This document shows, one piece after another, positions 8,608 to 17,012 of a stretch of 64,000 nt of DNA; positions within the stretch are counted from its first letter, which is position 1, and each line of letters begins with the position of its first letter. Under the pieces are notes generated by a model. That model ran no database searches. It saw nothing but the letters and a program-made list of their open reading frames with translations, and was not told the origin of the DNA. This DNA comes from Pseudomonadota bacterium (GTDB lineage: Bacteria > Pseudomonadota > Alphaproteobacteria > SHVZ01): NCBI GenBank assembly GCA_016195085.1, contig JACQAG010000006.1, positions 1 through 64,000 of the forward strand, read 5' to 3'. Made by a program: the position numbers and the translations under genes.

Positions 8608-8967
8608 TCACTCCGGGTCGGCGCCAACGGCCGCCGTCAGTCGGTGGCCGCTACCGCTGCTCGGCCCCAATGGGAACATTTCCCATGACTCTCCGGCGGA
8701 TACCAAGCAGCTCACGCTATTCGGACCGGTGACGATGATCGTCCACGAGCCCACTGGCGCCGCCATGACCTCGAGCACCATACCGTCGCCGCGGAGCCCA
8801 CGACCGATAGGGATCTCGCCGTATACCGTCCTTAGATAGTCGGTCATTTGCGCATGGAAGCCACAAGGCGGTCCGGTTGCGGTGGGGTCTCCCTGCGCGG
8901 CCAGCGGCAAGAGTCCGATCGCCGCAATCGTCGCGATTGCCAGACCCGTTCGCAGAAGATTCATCAT
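8608..8967 (-). CDS. Small secreted hypothetical protein
   Basis: The 119-residue product starts with a clear signal peptide (MMNLLRTGLAIATIAAIGLLPLAAQG) with likely cleavage after LAAQG, so it is probably periplasmic. The mature part has two cysteines (in PPCGFHAQ and SVSCLVS) that could form a disulfide, and a hydrophobic core strand (GSWTIIVTG). The ATG at 8965-8967 is chosen because a perfect AAGGAGG lies 6 nt upstream. An ATG two codons earlier is too close to it. Convergent with the phosphatase gene. The family is not recognised, though small secreted proteins of this general type are common in alphaproteobacteria. Confidence 0.7.
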   Translation of the reverse strand: MMNLLRTGLAIATIAAIGLLPLAAQGDPTATGPPCGFHAQMTDYLRTVYGEIPIGRGLRGDGMVLEVMAAPVGSWTIIVTGPNSVSCLVSAGESWEMFPLGPSSGSGHRLTAAVGADPE

Positions 8968-9100
8968 GCTCATCCTCCTTCCAGGCGGCCCATCGGGCAT
9001 TCCGGTAGAGGATGGACAGAGGGCCCGAGAGCCGTCCGCTTCTAAGATATCTGCCTTCAGCCCGCCCGTTTCAACGGGGTCTTGACGAGGCGGGACCGGC

Positions 9101-10693
9101 TCACCCCTTGTCGATGTTCCACCAGACGAGCAGGTTCGCTTTCAAGACGCCGGTCACGTTGCGGCGCCAAAAGGTCGGCTGAAAGTATTGGCCGGTCAGC
9201 GCGAAGGGCTGAACTTCCCACAAGCGCTTGTGAAGAGCCTCAACAGCCTGCTTCTTGGTGGCCTCTTCGCTCGCCAGAAGGAAGTGGTTGCGCAGGCGAT
9301 CGGCCTCCTCATCGCAGGGCCAGCCGAACCAATTGCCGCCGCCGCAGGCGGTGTTGACGGCGAAATTCGTGACCGGGTGATGCATGGAGGTGCCGCCGGC
9401 GGTGGTATGGAAGATATGCCAGCCGCCCTGGTAGGGATCATCCTTCTTCGAGCGCCGCGTCACCACGCCACCCCAATCGGACATCTGCAGATCGACGTTG
9501 ACCCCGAGATCCTTGAGCTTGCCGGCAGTGACCTGCGCCATCGCACCCAGGGAGGCGATCTCGCTGGTGGCGATGATCACGATCTTCTCGCCCTTGTAGC
9601 CGGCTTCGGCCAGGAGCTGCTTTGCCTTCGCCATGTCCGGCTTGCCATAGCTCTCGGAGCCGAGCGTGGTGCCGAAGGGGGCGCCGCAGACGAAGTAGGA
9701 GCGGCACTCCTGCCACCATTTCTCGTCGCCGAAACCGGCTTGCAGGTAGTCGCGTTGGTTCACCATGAGGGCCAGCGCCTGGCGCGCCTTGACGTTATTG
9801 AACGGCGGATAGAGGTGATTGGGCCTGAGCACGCCATAGGCGGGAATGGGCCCCACGACCTCGACGACGATGTCCTTGTTGCGCTCGACCACCGGCACCA
9901 TGTCGATCGCCGGCTGGTCGACCAGATCGACCTCGCCGGCGTTGAGCGCCGCGGCGGCGGTCGCTGCATCGGGGATGACCTTGTACTCGACCCGGTTCAG
10001 CCTCGCGATCTTGCCGCCGGATAGCCCGTCGGCCGGCTCGGCGCGCGGCACGTAATCGGGGTTCCGATCGTAGACGACCTTGGATCCCGGCACCCATTCG
10101 GCCTTGTTGAACTTGAACGGCCCCGAACCCACGGTCTCGGTGAAGGCGGTGAACGGGTCGACATTCGCCTCCTTCTCGCGGAACATGAAGGCAGGAATGC
10201 CGCCGCTGGCGGCGAGCGAGAACTCGACCCAGCCATAGGGCTCCTTGAGGATGAGCTGGAAGACGCGGTCGTCCTTGGCCTCGAGCGATACGGTGAATTC
10301 TTTTAGCTTCTGGCCGATGACGTCGCGCGCCATCCAGCGCTTGAGCGAGGCCACCACGTCGCGGGCGGTGACCGGCGTGCCGTCATGGAACTTGAGCCCG
10401 GGGCGCAGCGAGAAGCTGTAGGCGAGTTTGTCGGATGAGGCGGCGTAGGCCTCGACCATCTGCGGCCTGACGCCGAGCCCGCGATCCCAGGCGAACAGCA
10501 TATCGTAGACCGATATTCCATGCATGATGGTGATGGTGGCCGAGGTCTGGTTCGGGTCCAGCACCTTGAGATCGGCATGGGGTACGACCCGCAGCACCTT
10601 TTGCGTGCCCTGGGCGTACGCGCTGCCACAGCCGAGAGCGAGCGCCAGCAATGTGGCCGCTACCGGTTTTGCAAGCGTCGAGGTGGAGCGCAT
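9101..10693 (-). CDS. ABC transporter substrate-binding protein, family 5 (peptide/nickel/opine type), copy 1
   Basis: This 530-residue periplasmic binding protein has a signal peptide (VAATLLALALGCGSAYA) and family 5 hallmarks: ADLKVLDPNQT, LRPGLKFHDGTPVTARDVVASLKRW, GSGPFKF and LLAEAGYKGEKI. Family members bind peptides, opines, nickel or other solutes for ABC import. The ATG at 10691-10693 follows GGAGG at 5 nt. It is closely similar to the next gene upstream (10853-12445) and has exactly the same length. No permease or ATPase gene is next to either, so the membrane partner must be encoded elsewhere. Context with the ligase, aldehyde and alcohol dehydrogenases upstream hints at a nitrogen-containing solute. 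Confidence 0.92.
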   Translation of the reverse strand: MRSTSTLAKPVAATLLALALGCGSAYAQGTQKVLRVVPHADLKVLDPNQTSATITIMHGISVYDMLFAWDRGLGVRPQMVEAYAASSDKLAYSFSLRPGLKFHDGTPVTARDVVASLKRWMARDVIGQKLKEFTVSLEAKDDRVFQLILKEPYGWVEFSLAASGGIPAFMFREKEANVDPFTAFTETVGSGPFKFNKAEWVPGSKVVYDRNPDYVPRAEPADGLSGGKIARLNRVEYKVIPDAATAAAALNAGEVDLVDQPAIDMVPVVERNKDIVVEVVGPIPAYGVLRPNHLYPPFNNVKARQALALMVNQRDYLQAGFGDEKWWQECRSYFVCGAPFGTTLGSESYGKPDMAKAKQLLAEAGYKGEKIVIIATSEIASLGAMAQVTAGKLKDLGVNVDLQMSDWGGVVTRRSKKDDPYQGGWHIFHTTAGGTSMHHPVTNFAVNTACGGGNWFGWPCDEEADRLRNHFLLASEEATKKQAVEALHKRLWEVQPFALTGQYFQPTFWRRNVTGVLKANLLVWWNIDKG

Positions 10694-10784
10694 CTGAGCC
10701 TCCGCTGTTCGGTCACGTCTTGGCCGACCGGGTCTCGGCAGATCAACGATCATTGAGGGTGGGCTCCGTGTCAACCGCGGGCCC

Positions 10785-10823
10785 AAAAGCCGAGCGGCGC
10801 GCCCCCGGATGAAGGCGCGCCGC
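10785..10823 (-). terminator. Probable intrinsic terminator between the two binding-protein genes
   Basis: Reading the minus strand after the stop of the upstream binding-protein gene, a perfect 10-bp stem (arms 10814-10823 and 10794-10803, GCGGCGCGCC type) with a 10-nt loop is followed after 5 nt by TTTT. The stem is strong but the U-tract is short and displaced, so partial termination is more likely than full. It would lower expression of the downstream paralogue relative to the first. Confidence 0.5.
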
Positions 10824-10852
10824 CCTGCGTCAGAGCAAACAATATCCGAGCG

Positions 10853-12445
10853 TCAATTCTTCTCGACGTTCCACCAGACGACCATGCTGGCGCGCAGGAG
10901 GCCGGTCACGTTCTTGCGATGGATGGTCGGCTGGTTGTACTGGCCGACGGGGACGTAGGGAATAATGTTCTCCCACAGGCGCTTGTGCAGCGCGTCGGCG
11001 ATCTGCTTCTGCTGCGCCGGCTCGGCGGCGCGCAGGAACTGCTGGCGCATCTTCTCGGCCTCCTGGTCGCACGGCCAGCCGAACCATGCCGCGTCGCAGG
11101 AAGTTAGGGTGCCGAGAGCGGAGAAGGGGAGCGACTGCGAAGCGCCGCCCGAAGTGGTGTGGAAGATGTTCCAGCCGCCTTGCTCCGGCGCGTCCTTCTT
11201 GCCGCGGCGGGCGACCACGTTGCCCCATTCCATCAGCTGCAGATCGACGTTCATGCCGACCTTCTTCAGGTTCTCCCCGGTGACGAGGGTCAGCGCCTTC
11301 AGGAAGCCGATGTCGCTGGCGCCGATGAGGGTGATCTTTTCACCCTTGTAGCCAGCTTCGGCCAGGAGCTGCTTCGCCTTGGCGATATTCTGCTGCTGGA
11401 ACGCTTCGGAGCCGGCCTGGGTGCCGTAGGCCGTGCCGCAGATCCATAGAGAGAAGCAGGGCGTCGAGTCCTTCCAGAATTGCTCGCCGCCATAGGCCGC
11501 TTGCGCATATTCGCGCTGGTCCACCATGAGGGCGAGGGCCTGACGCGCCTTGATGTTGTTGAAAGGCGGCAGCAGATGGTTGGGACGCAGCATGCCGTAG
11601 ACACCGGCATTGAAGATTGTCTCGACCACGATGTCTGGATTCTTTTCAATCGTCGGAACGTTGTCGAGGGAAGGCTGGTCGAGGAGATCGACTTCACCCC
11701 TTACCAGTGCCGCGAACTTGGTGGTGTCGTCGGGTATGACGGTGTATTCGACCCGGTCGACCTTGACGACCTTGCCGCCGGTAAAGCCGTCCGGTTTCTC
11801 GCTGCGCGGCACGTAGTCCGGGTTCTTCTCGTAGACCACCCTGGAGCCCGGCACATACTCGGACTTCACGAACTTGAACGGGCCGGAGCCGATGGTTTCG
11901 GTGATCGGCGTCGCCGGGTCGGTCATCGCCTCCTTTTCGCGATAGATGCCGCCGGCCTGATTGATGCCCGCGAGAGTCAAGGTCGCGCAGCAGAACGCCT
12001 CCTTCAGCGTCAGCAGTACGGTCTTCTCGTTCACCGCTTCGATGCTGGCCATGAAGCTCTCGAGCGTGCGGCCAAGGGCCTCGCGCTGCACGAAGCGCTT
12101 GATCGAGGCGACCACGTCCTTGGAGGTCACCGGCGTGCCGTCGTGGAACTTCAGCCCGGAGCGGAGCGTCATGGTGTATTTGAGCCCGTCGGGCGAGACG
12201 GTGTAGGCCTCCACCATCATCGGCTTCGCCTCGAACTTCGAATCCCAGGCGAACAGCGCGTCATAGACCGAGGCCATGTGCATGGCGGTGATGGTCGCCG
12301 TCGTCTGATAGCCGTCCAGCACGCGGAGATCCGCGTGCGGCACGACCTTGAGTACTTTCTGCTGGGCGGCCAGCGGAGCCGACAGCAGTAAGACGCCGAG
12401 AATGGGCGCGGCCGTCAACATGAGACGCCTTAGCAATGTCGTCAT
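10853..12445 (-). CDS. ABC transporter substrate-binding protein, family 5, copy 2
   Basis: The 530-residue protein is a near twin of the gene at 9101-10693: PHADLRVLDGYQTTATIT matches PHADLKVLDPNQTSATIT, and LRSGLKFHDGTPVTSKDVVASIKRF matches its partner. It has a signal peptide (LMLTAAPILGVLLLSAPLAAQ). The ATG at 12443-12445 has GGAGG 7 nt upstream. Equal length and the same order on the same strand indicate tandem duplication followed by divergence, perhaps to different ligands. The cysteine pattern differs from copy 1 around the late CxxxxxC segment. No transporter membrane genes accompany it. Confidence 0.92.
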   Translation of the reverse strand: MTTLLRRLMLTAAPILGVLLLSAPLAAQQKVLKVVPHADLRVLDGYQTTATITAMHMASVYDALFAWDSKFEAKPMMVEAYTVSPDGLKYTMTLRSGLKFHDGTPVTSKDVVASIKRFVQREALGRTLESFMASIEAVNEKTVLLTLKEAFCCATLTLAGINQAGGIYREKEAMTDPATPITETIGSGPFKFVKSEYVPGSRVVYEKNPDYVPRSEKPDGFTGGKVVKVDRVEYTVIPDDTTKFAALVRGEVDLLDQPSLDNVPTIEKNPDIVVETIFNAGVYGMLRPNHLLPPFNNIKARQALALMVDQREYAQAAYGGEQFWKDSTPCFSLWICGTAYGTQAGSEAFQQQNIAKAKQLLAEAGYKGEKITLIGASDIGFLKALTLVTGENLKKVGMNVDLQLMEWGNVVARRGKKDAPEQGGWNIFHTTSGGASQSLPFSALGTLTSCDAAWFGWPCDQEAEKMRQQFLRAAEPAQQKQIADALHKRLWENIIPYVPVGQYNQPTIHRKNVTGLLRASMVVWWNVEKN

Positions 12446-12622
12446 CGTCGAGCCTCCTTCTGGTTTTCTCGGCGTTGCTTGGCCAGGTCCACATCGACCA
12501 GGTTGCGCCGCCGCAGCTTTCTTATTGGAAACGCCATCGTAGCACGCAGGTGCCGGGGCGCAATGCGCCCGGGAAAGGTCGGGGAGGGGCGCGCCTCCTC
12601 CCAAATTCCACCCGCGGGAGAC

Positions 12623-13801
12623 CTAAGCCACGCGGCCGTCGAGGGCGTTGCGGTAGAGCTGCTTCAGCTCGGCGGCGCCGACCTTGATGGGGTTGCCGCC
12701 GGCGCTGGGATCGGCCTCGGCCATCAGCGATAGCTCGTCCAGGCGCGTGGCCTCGACGCCAAGGCTGCCGATGTCGTGGGGAATGCCGAGCCGTTTCCTC
12801 AGATCCATGACCCAAGCGAGAAAGCCGTCATAGCTTGCGTCCTGGAGGCCGAGATAGCGCGCGGCTCGGGTGAGCTTGCCCTCGATCGCCGGCCGGTTGA
12901 AGGCCAGCACATAGGGCATGAACACGGCGTTGGTCAGCCCGTGATGGGCGTCGTAGACCGCACCCACCGGGTGGCTCAAGGCGTGGATGGCGCCCAAACC
13001 CTTCTGGAAGGCGATGGCGCCCATGCTGGATGCCGCCAGCATCTGTCCGCGCGCGACCAGGTCAGTGCCGTCGGCGAACGCCAACGGCAGATACTCCTTC
13101 ACCAGCCGCATGCCTTCGACCGCGATCCCGTCGGCGAAGGGATGGTGGGAGGGAGCGCAATAGGCTTCGAGATTGTGGGCGAGCGCGTCCATGCCGGTCG
13201 CTGCCGTGATGCGCGCCGGCAAGCCCACCGTCAGCACCGGATCGGAGATGACGATGCGCGGCAGCATGCGCGGATGGAAGATGATCTTCTTGGTGTGGGT
13301 CGTCTCGTCGGTGATCACCGCGGCGCGCCCGACTTCGGAACCGGTGCCCGCCGTGGTCGGCACGGCGACCACCGGGGCGATGCCGTCGGGATCGGCGCGC
13401 GTCCACCAGTCGCCGATATCCTCGAAGTCCCAAATCGGCCGCTTCTGCCCGGTCATGAAGGCGATCGCCTTGCCGGCATCGAGGGCGCTGCCGCCGCCGA
13501 AGGCGATCACCCCGTCATGCTTGCCGGAGCGGTAGACGGCGAGCCCGTCCTCGACATTGCGGGCGACGGGGTTGCCGCGGATGTCGGCGAAGAGTCCGGT
13601 CGGCACGCCCGCTGCTTGGTTCTGGGCGAGGGCCTCGGTGATCATCGCGAGCTTCGCCAGCCCGGGGTCGGTCACCAAGAGCGGCCGCTTGATCCCGATT
13701 TCGCGGCATGCGGCCGCCAGCTCGCCGATACGGCCAACACCGAAACGGACCGAGGTCGGAAACGACCAGTTGCCGCGCATGGTCTCGGGGGTCAGTGGCA
13801 T
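12623..13801 (-). CDS. Iron-containing alcohol dehydrogenase
   Basis: The 392-residue product belongs to the Fe-ADH (type III) family, which interconverts alcohols and aldehydes with NAD(P). Seen are FGGGSALDAGKAIAFM (nucleotide binding), PTTAGTGSEVGRAAVITD, TGMDALAHNLEA and ALSHPVGAVYDAHHG, the last two carrying the metal-binding Asp and His residues. The ATG at 13799-13801 starts just before the family's usual N-terminus. The gene lies 168 nt downstream of an aldehyde dehydrogenase gene on the same strand, with a 97-nt palindrome between them. Together with that gene it could oxidise an alcohol fully to an acid. Substrate unknown. Confidence 0.93.
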   Translation of the reverse strand: MPLTPETMRGNWSFPTSVRFGVGRIGELAAACREIGIKRPLLVTDPGLAKLAMITEALAQNQAAGVPTGLFADIRGNPVARNVEDGLAVYRSGKHDGVIAFGGGSALDAGKAIAFMTGQKRPIWDFEDIGDWWTRADPDGIAPVVAVPTTAGTGSEVGRAAVITDETTHTKKIIFHPRMLPRIVISDPVLTVGLPARITAATGMDALAHNLEAYCAPSHHPFADGIAVEGMRLVKEYLPLAFADGTDLVARGQMLAASSMGAIAFQKGLGAIHALSHPVGAVYDAHHGLTNAVFMPYVLAFNRPAIEGKLTRAARYLGLQDASYDGFLAWVMDLRKRLGIPHDIGSLGVEATRLDELSLMAEADPSAGGNPIKVGAAELKQLYRNALDGRVA

Positions 13802-13838
13802 TGGCTGCTCCGCGTTCTGAACTTGGTCCTGCGACAAG

Positions 13839-13935
13839 CCCCCACCCCAACCCTCCCCCACATTCGCGGGGGAGGGAGCACGAGCCTCATGCTCCCTCCC
13901 TCGCCATTTGCGGCGGGGGAGGGTTGGGGTGGGGG
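13839..13935. repeat. 97-bp perfect-arm palindrome (cruciform-forming intergenic repeat)
   Basis: The outer arms 13839-13859 and 13915-13935 are perfectly complementary over 21 bp (C-rich and G-rich). A second hairpin nests inside, with arms GGGAGGGAGCA and TGCTCCCTCCC around a 9-nt loop. It fills most of the gap between the aldehyde dehydrogenase stop and the alcohol dehydrogenase start. There is no U-tract, so it is not a classical terminator. It could stabilise or attenuate the transcript, or simply be a mobile palindromic element. Confidence 0.75.
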
Positions 13936-13969
13936 CATGCGGTCGATCAACGTGCTCGGCGTTCGCCTT

Positions 13970-15361
13970 TTATAGCGTAGTCCGGAGATGGAAGGATTTC
14001 GGGCGCGTGAGATAGCTGAAGCCGAGACGCGAGAGGGTGCAGCCACGGCCGGAATCCTTGACGCCGGTCCATGCCAGCGCCGGATCGAGATAGTCGCAGC
14101 GGTTCATGAACCAGGTACCGGTCTCAATTTTGTCGCCGATGGCGATCGCCTTGTCCTCGTCCATGGTCCAGATCGCGGCGGTCAGACCGTATTGGCTGTC
14201 GTTCATTAGCCGGATGGCCGCGTCGTCGGAGTCGACCTGCATGATGGCGATGACCGGACCGAAGCTTTCTTCGGTCATGACCGCCATGCGGTGATCCACC
14301 TCGATGAGGACCTGGGGCGCCAGATAGGGGGTGCCGTCCTTGGCGGCGGGGAAATGCTTGGCGTCGATGAGCGCCTTCGCGCCGGCTCGGACCGCGTCAT
14401 GGATCTGCCGGCGCACATGATCGGCAGCAGACGCCCGGACCATGGGCCCCAAGGTGGTGCTCTCCTCCAGAGGATCGCCAAGCTGGTAGCGCTTGGTCAG
14501 ATCGACGAAGCCGTCGACGAAGCGCCGATAGAGATCGCGATGCACATAGATGCGCTCGATGGCGCAGCAGGATTGTCCGGCGTTGAAGAAGGCGCCGTCG
14601 ACGAGATTCTCGACGGCGTGGTCGAGATTGGCGTCCGGGCGCACATAGGCCGGGTCCTTGCCGCCCAGCTCCAGGCCCAAGCCGATGAAGCGGCCGCCGG
14701 CGGCCCGGCTCACCGCCTGCCCGCCGGAAACCGAGCCGGTGAAGGCGACGAAGTCGATCTCCGGGCTGGCGATCAGACCTTCCGTCGCCCCATGGTCGAG
14801 GTGAAGATACTGAAAGACCCCCTCGGGCAGACCCGCTTCGCGGAACGCTCGGCCGAAGCGCTCGGCCGCGAGCGGGGTCTGGTGCGAGTGCTTGAGCAGC
14901 ACGGCGTTGCCGGCAAGGATCGCCGGCACCACGGCATTCACCGCGGTCAGCAATGGATAGTTCCAGGGTGCTACGACGAAGACCACGCCAAGGGGATCAT
15001 GGCGAATGAAGCGGGTGAAGCCCTGCTTCGGCTCGATCCGGGTATCGGCAAGCGCGTCCGCGGCGATACCGGCCATGTAGCGGGCCCGCTCCGCCAGGCC
15101 GCGGATCTCGCCTGGGCTGTGACGGATCGGGCGCCCCATTTGCCAGGAGATCTCCCGGGCGACCTCAGGCGCTTCGCGCTCGAAGGCTTTGACGAACGCC
15201 TCGATGAGCTCCCTCCGCTTCGCCAGCGGCACGGTGCGCCACGCCCCCTGGGCCAGGCGGGCGGTCGCCAGGGCCTTGGCGATGTCCGCCGGGCCGGCAA
15301 GCGTTCGCTCCACGTAGATGCGGCCGTCCGCCGGCGAAATCGTCTTCAGCGTCTCCGCCAC
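13970..15361 (-). CDS. NAD(P)-dependent aldehyde dehydrogenase
   Basis: This 463-residue enzyme of the aldehyde dehydrogenase superfamily oxidises an aldehyde to a carboxylate. Motifs seen in order are VVAPWNYPL, the cofactor-loop FTGSVSGG, LELGGKDPAYV with the general-base Glu, and FNAGQSCCAIERIYV with the catalytic Cys. A GTG at 15361 is the start: GGGAGAGG precedes it and the family N-terminus (ETLKTISPADG) follows. It lies 20 nt downstream of the glutamine-synthetase-like gene, so the two are very likely one transcript. That pairing resembles gamma-glutamylated amine breakdown (PuuA with PuuC), but this is inferred from context only. Confidence 0.92.
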   Translation of the reverse strand: MAETLKTISPADGRIYVERTLAGPADIAKALATARLAQGAWRTVPLAKRRELIEAFVKAFEREAPEVAREISWQMGRPIRHSPGEIRGLAERARYMAGIAADALADTRIEPKQGFTRFIRHDPLGVVFVVAPWNYPLLTAVNAVVPAILAGNAVLLKHSHQTPLAAERFGRAFREAGLPEGVFQYLHLDHGATEGLIASPEIDFVAFTGSVSGGQAVSRAAGGRFIGLGLELGGKDPAYVRPDANLDHAVENLVDGAFFNAGQSCCAIERIYVHRDLYRRFVDGFVDLTKRYQLGDPLEESTTLGPMVRASAADHVRRQIHDAVRAGAKALIDAKHFPAAKDGTPYLAPQVLIEVDHRMAVMTEESFGPVIAIMQVDSDDAAIRLMNDSQYGLTAAIWTMDEDKAIAIGDKIETGTWFMNRCDYLDPALAWTGVKDSGRGCTLSRLGFSYLTRPKSFHLRTTL

Positions 15362-15381
15362 CGATCCTCTCCCTTCTGTGG

Positions 15382-16749
15382 TTAAATGATCTCGAAGTAG
15401 CGCTGCAGCTGCCAGTCGGTGATCTGCTTGCGCGCTTCGCGCTCCTCCCATTCGCGGGTGGCGGCGTAGTGGTCGACGAAGGCATCGCCGAAAAGCGCCC
15501 TGGCAGGCTTGCTCGCCTTCAGGCGCTGGGCCGCTTCCCAGAGGGTCGCTGGCAGATCGAGCTTGCGCGGATGCGCCTTCGCATAGGAATTGCCCTCGAT
15601 CGCCGGCCCCGGCTCGAGCTTGTTCTCGATGCCCCAGAGCCCGCTGCCGAGCGCCACGGCGAGCGCCAGGTATGGGTTTCCGTCGGCCGCGGCGATCCGA
15701 TACTCGACGCGCTGGGACTTGGATGAGCCGGGAATGACGCGCAGCGCGCAGGTGCGGTTCTCCACCCCCCAGGTCGCATGGGTCGGCGCCCAGAACCCGG
15801 GGATGAGCCGCGTGTAGGAATTCACCGTCGGCGCCACCATGGCCAGGCACTCGCCCATCAGCGCCTGCTGGCCTGCCACGAAATGCCGCATGAGCTTGCT
15901 CATACTGTGATCGGCTTTCGGATCGTGGAAGGCGGAACGGCCTTTCCCGTCCTTGAGCGAGACGTGGAGATGGCCGCTCTGACCCGGCCAGTCCCTCGAC
16001 CATTTCGCCATGAAGGTCGCCATCAGGCCCTTCTTCTGCGCGAACACTTTCGCGAAGGTCTTGAACAAGGCGGCCTTGTCGGCCGAAGCGAGGGTCCGAT
16101 CGTAGGTGATCGCCGCCTCGAGCACGCCGGCGCCGGTCTCGGTGTGCAAGGCTTCGAGCGGCATGTCCATCTGCTCGCACAGGCGCAAGAGCTCGCCGTG
16201 GAAGTCCGACCAAACGGAGTTGCGCAACAGCGAGTAGCCGAAGAAGCCCGGCGTGATCGGCTTCAGCCCGCGATAGTTCTTCTCGCGGATGCTATGGGGC
16301 GTCTCCTCGAACAGGAAGAACTCGTATTCGACGGCGCTGAAGGGCTCGAACCCGAGCTTGCGCGCCCGCTCGACGGTGCGGGCAAGCACACCTCTGGGAC
16401 AAAGGACGTCGGCGGGGGGCGCGAACTCGGCCAGGAAGAATAGGCCGTTTCCTTCAAGCGGCAGCTCGCGGCAGCTTTCCGGCACCACCCGAACCGGCGC
16501 GTCGGGATAAGCCGTATGCCAGCCGGTGTAGGTGACGTTATCATAGAGCTGGTCGTTGGAATCCCAACCCAGGACCACGTCGCAGAAGCCGAAGCCGCCG
16601 TCCAGCGCGGAGAAGAACTTGTCGCGGGACATGTATTTGCCGCGCATGATCCCGTCGATATCGCTCACCGCCACCTTGACGTGGCTCAAGCCGCGCTCGC
16701 TGACGATGCGGCGCGCATCGGCAGCAGTCTTGACGTCCCTAGGCTGCAT
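15382..16749 (-). CDS. Glutamine synthetase family protein (gamma-glutamylamine ligase-like)
   Basis: The 455-residue product is a glutamine-synthetase-fold ligase. It shows the N-terminal beta-grasp region (HVKVAVSDIDGIMRGKYMS), the catalytic stretch SGHLHVSLKD, and the C-terminal RVEYRIAAADGNPYLALA typical of the PuuA/GlnA-like branch rather than the ammonia-assimilating GlnA. Such enzymes join glutamate to an amine using ATP. The ATG at 16747-16749 has GGGAG close upstream; the open frame runs much further 5' but without family similarity. It begins a minus-strand run continuing into the aldehyde and alcohol dehydrogenases, suggesting an amine-catabolic operon. The amine is not identifiable. 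Confidence 0.88.
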   Translation of the reverse strand: MQPRDVKTAADARRIVSERGLSHVKVAVSDIDGIMRGKYMSRDKFFSALDGGFGFCDVVLGWDSNDQLYDNVTYTGWHTAYPDAPVRVVPESCRELPLEGNGLFFLAEFAPPADVLCPRGVLARTVERARKLGFEPFSAVEYEFFLFEETPHSIREKNYRGLKPITPGFFGYSLLRNSVWSDFHGELLRLCEQMDMPLEALHTETGAGVLEAAITYDRTLASADKAALFKTFAKVFAQKKGLMATFMAKWSRDWPGQSGHLHVSLKDGKGRSAFHDPKADHSMSKLMRHFVAGQQALMGECLAMVAPTVNSYTRLIPGFWAPTHATWGVENRTCALRVIPGSSKSQRVEYRIAAADGNPYLALAVALGSGLWGIENKLEPGPAIEGNSYAKAHPRKLDLPATLWEAAQRLKASKPARALFGDAFVDHYAATREWEEREARKQITDWQLQRYFEII

Positions 16750-16803
16750 CGTCTCCCGTGCCCCCGTTCCTATGGTCCCGCACGAGGGGCGGCTTAACAC
16801 GGA

Positions 16804-16844
16804 AGCCGGCTCGGTTACGAGACCCGTAGCCGCCCGAGCCGGCT
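16804..16844. repeat. 11-bp inverted repeat upstream of the ligase gene
   Basis: Arms AGCCGGCTCGG (16804-16814) and CCGAGCCGGCT (16834-16844) are perfectly complementary with a 19-nt spacer. It lies about 55-95 nt upstream of the ligase start at 16749, in a divergent intergenic region. It could be part of the 5' leader of that gene or a dyad operator. No U-tract follows in either direction. Confidence 0.4.
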
Positions 16845-17012
16845 GCCGGCGCCGAACCGGCCCGGCAGAGCCTTCCTCCCGGCGGGCGCTCATGCGGCAT
16901 TTTTTGCCGGGTTCGCAGCGAACGATTGTGGATTCCGCTGCTTCCGGACAACGGCATGGCGGTTGCACCAGATCAAGCGCGCCCGTCTCAGGTGCCGTCG
17001 GGAGGAGACTGT

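Noticed and set aside
9061-9090. CCCGTT/AACGGG palindrome after the first binding-protein gene
   Set aside because: Only 6 bp with a 2-nt loop and no U-tract, so not supported as a terminator.
16890-16910. CGGCA-TTTTT-TGCCG hairpin near 16895
   Set aside because: The stem is only 5 bp and its loop is the T-run itself, which is not a terminator structure.
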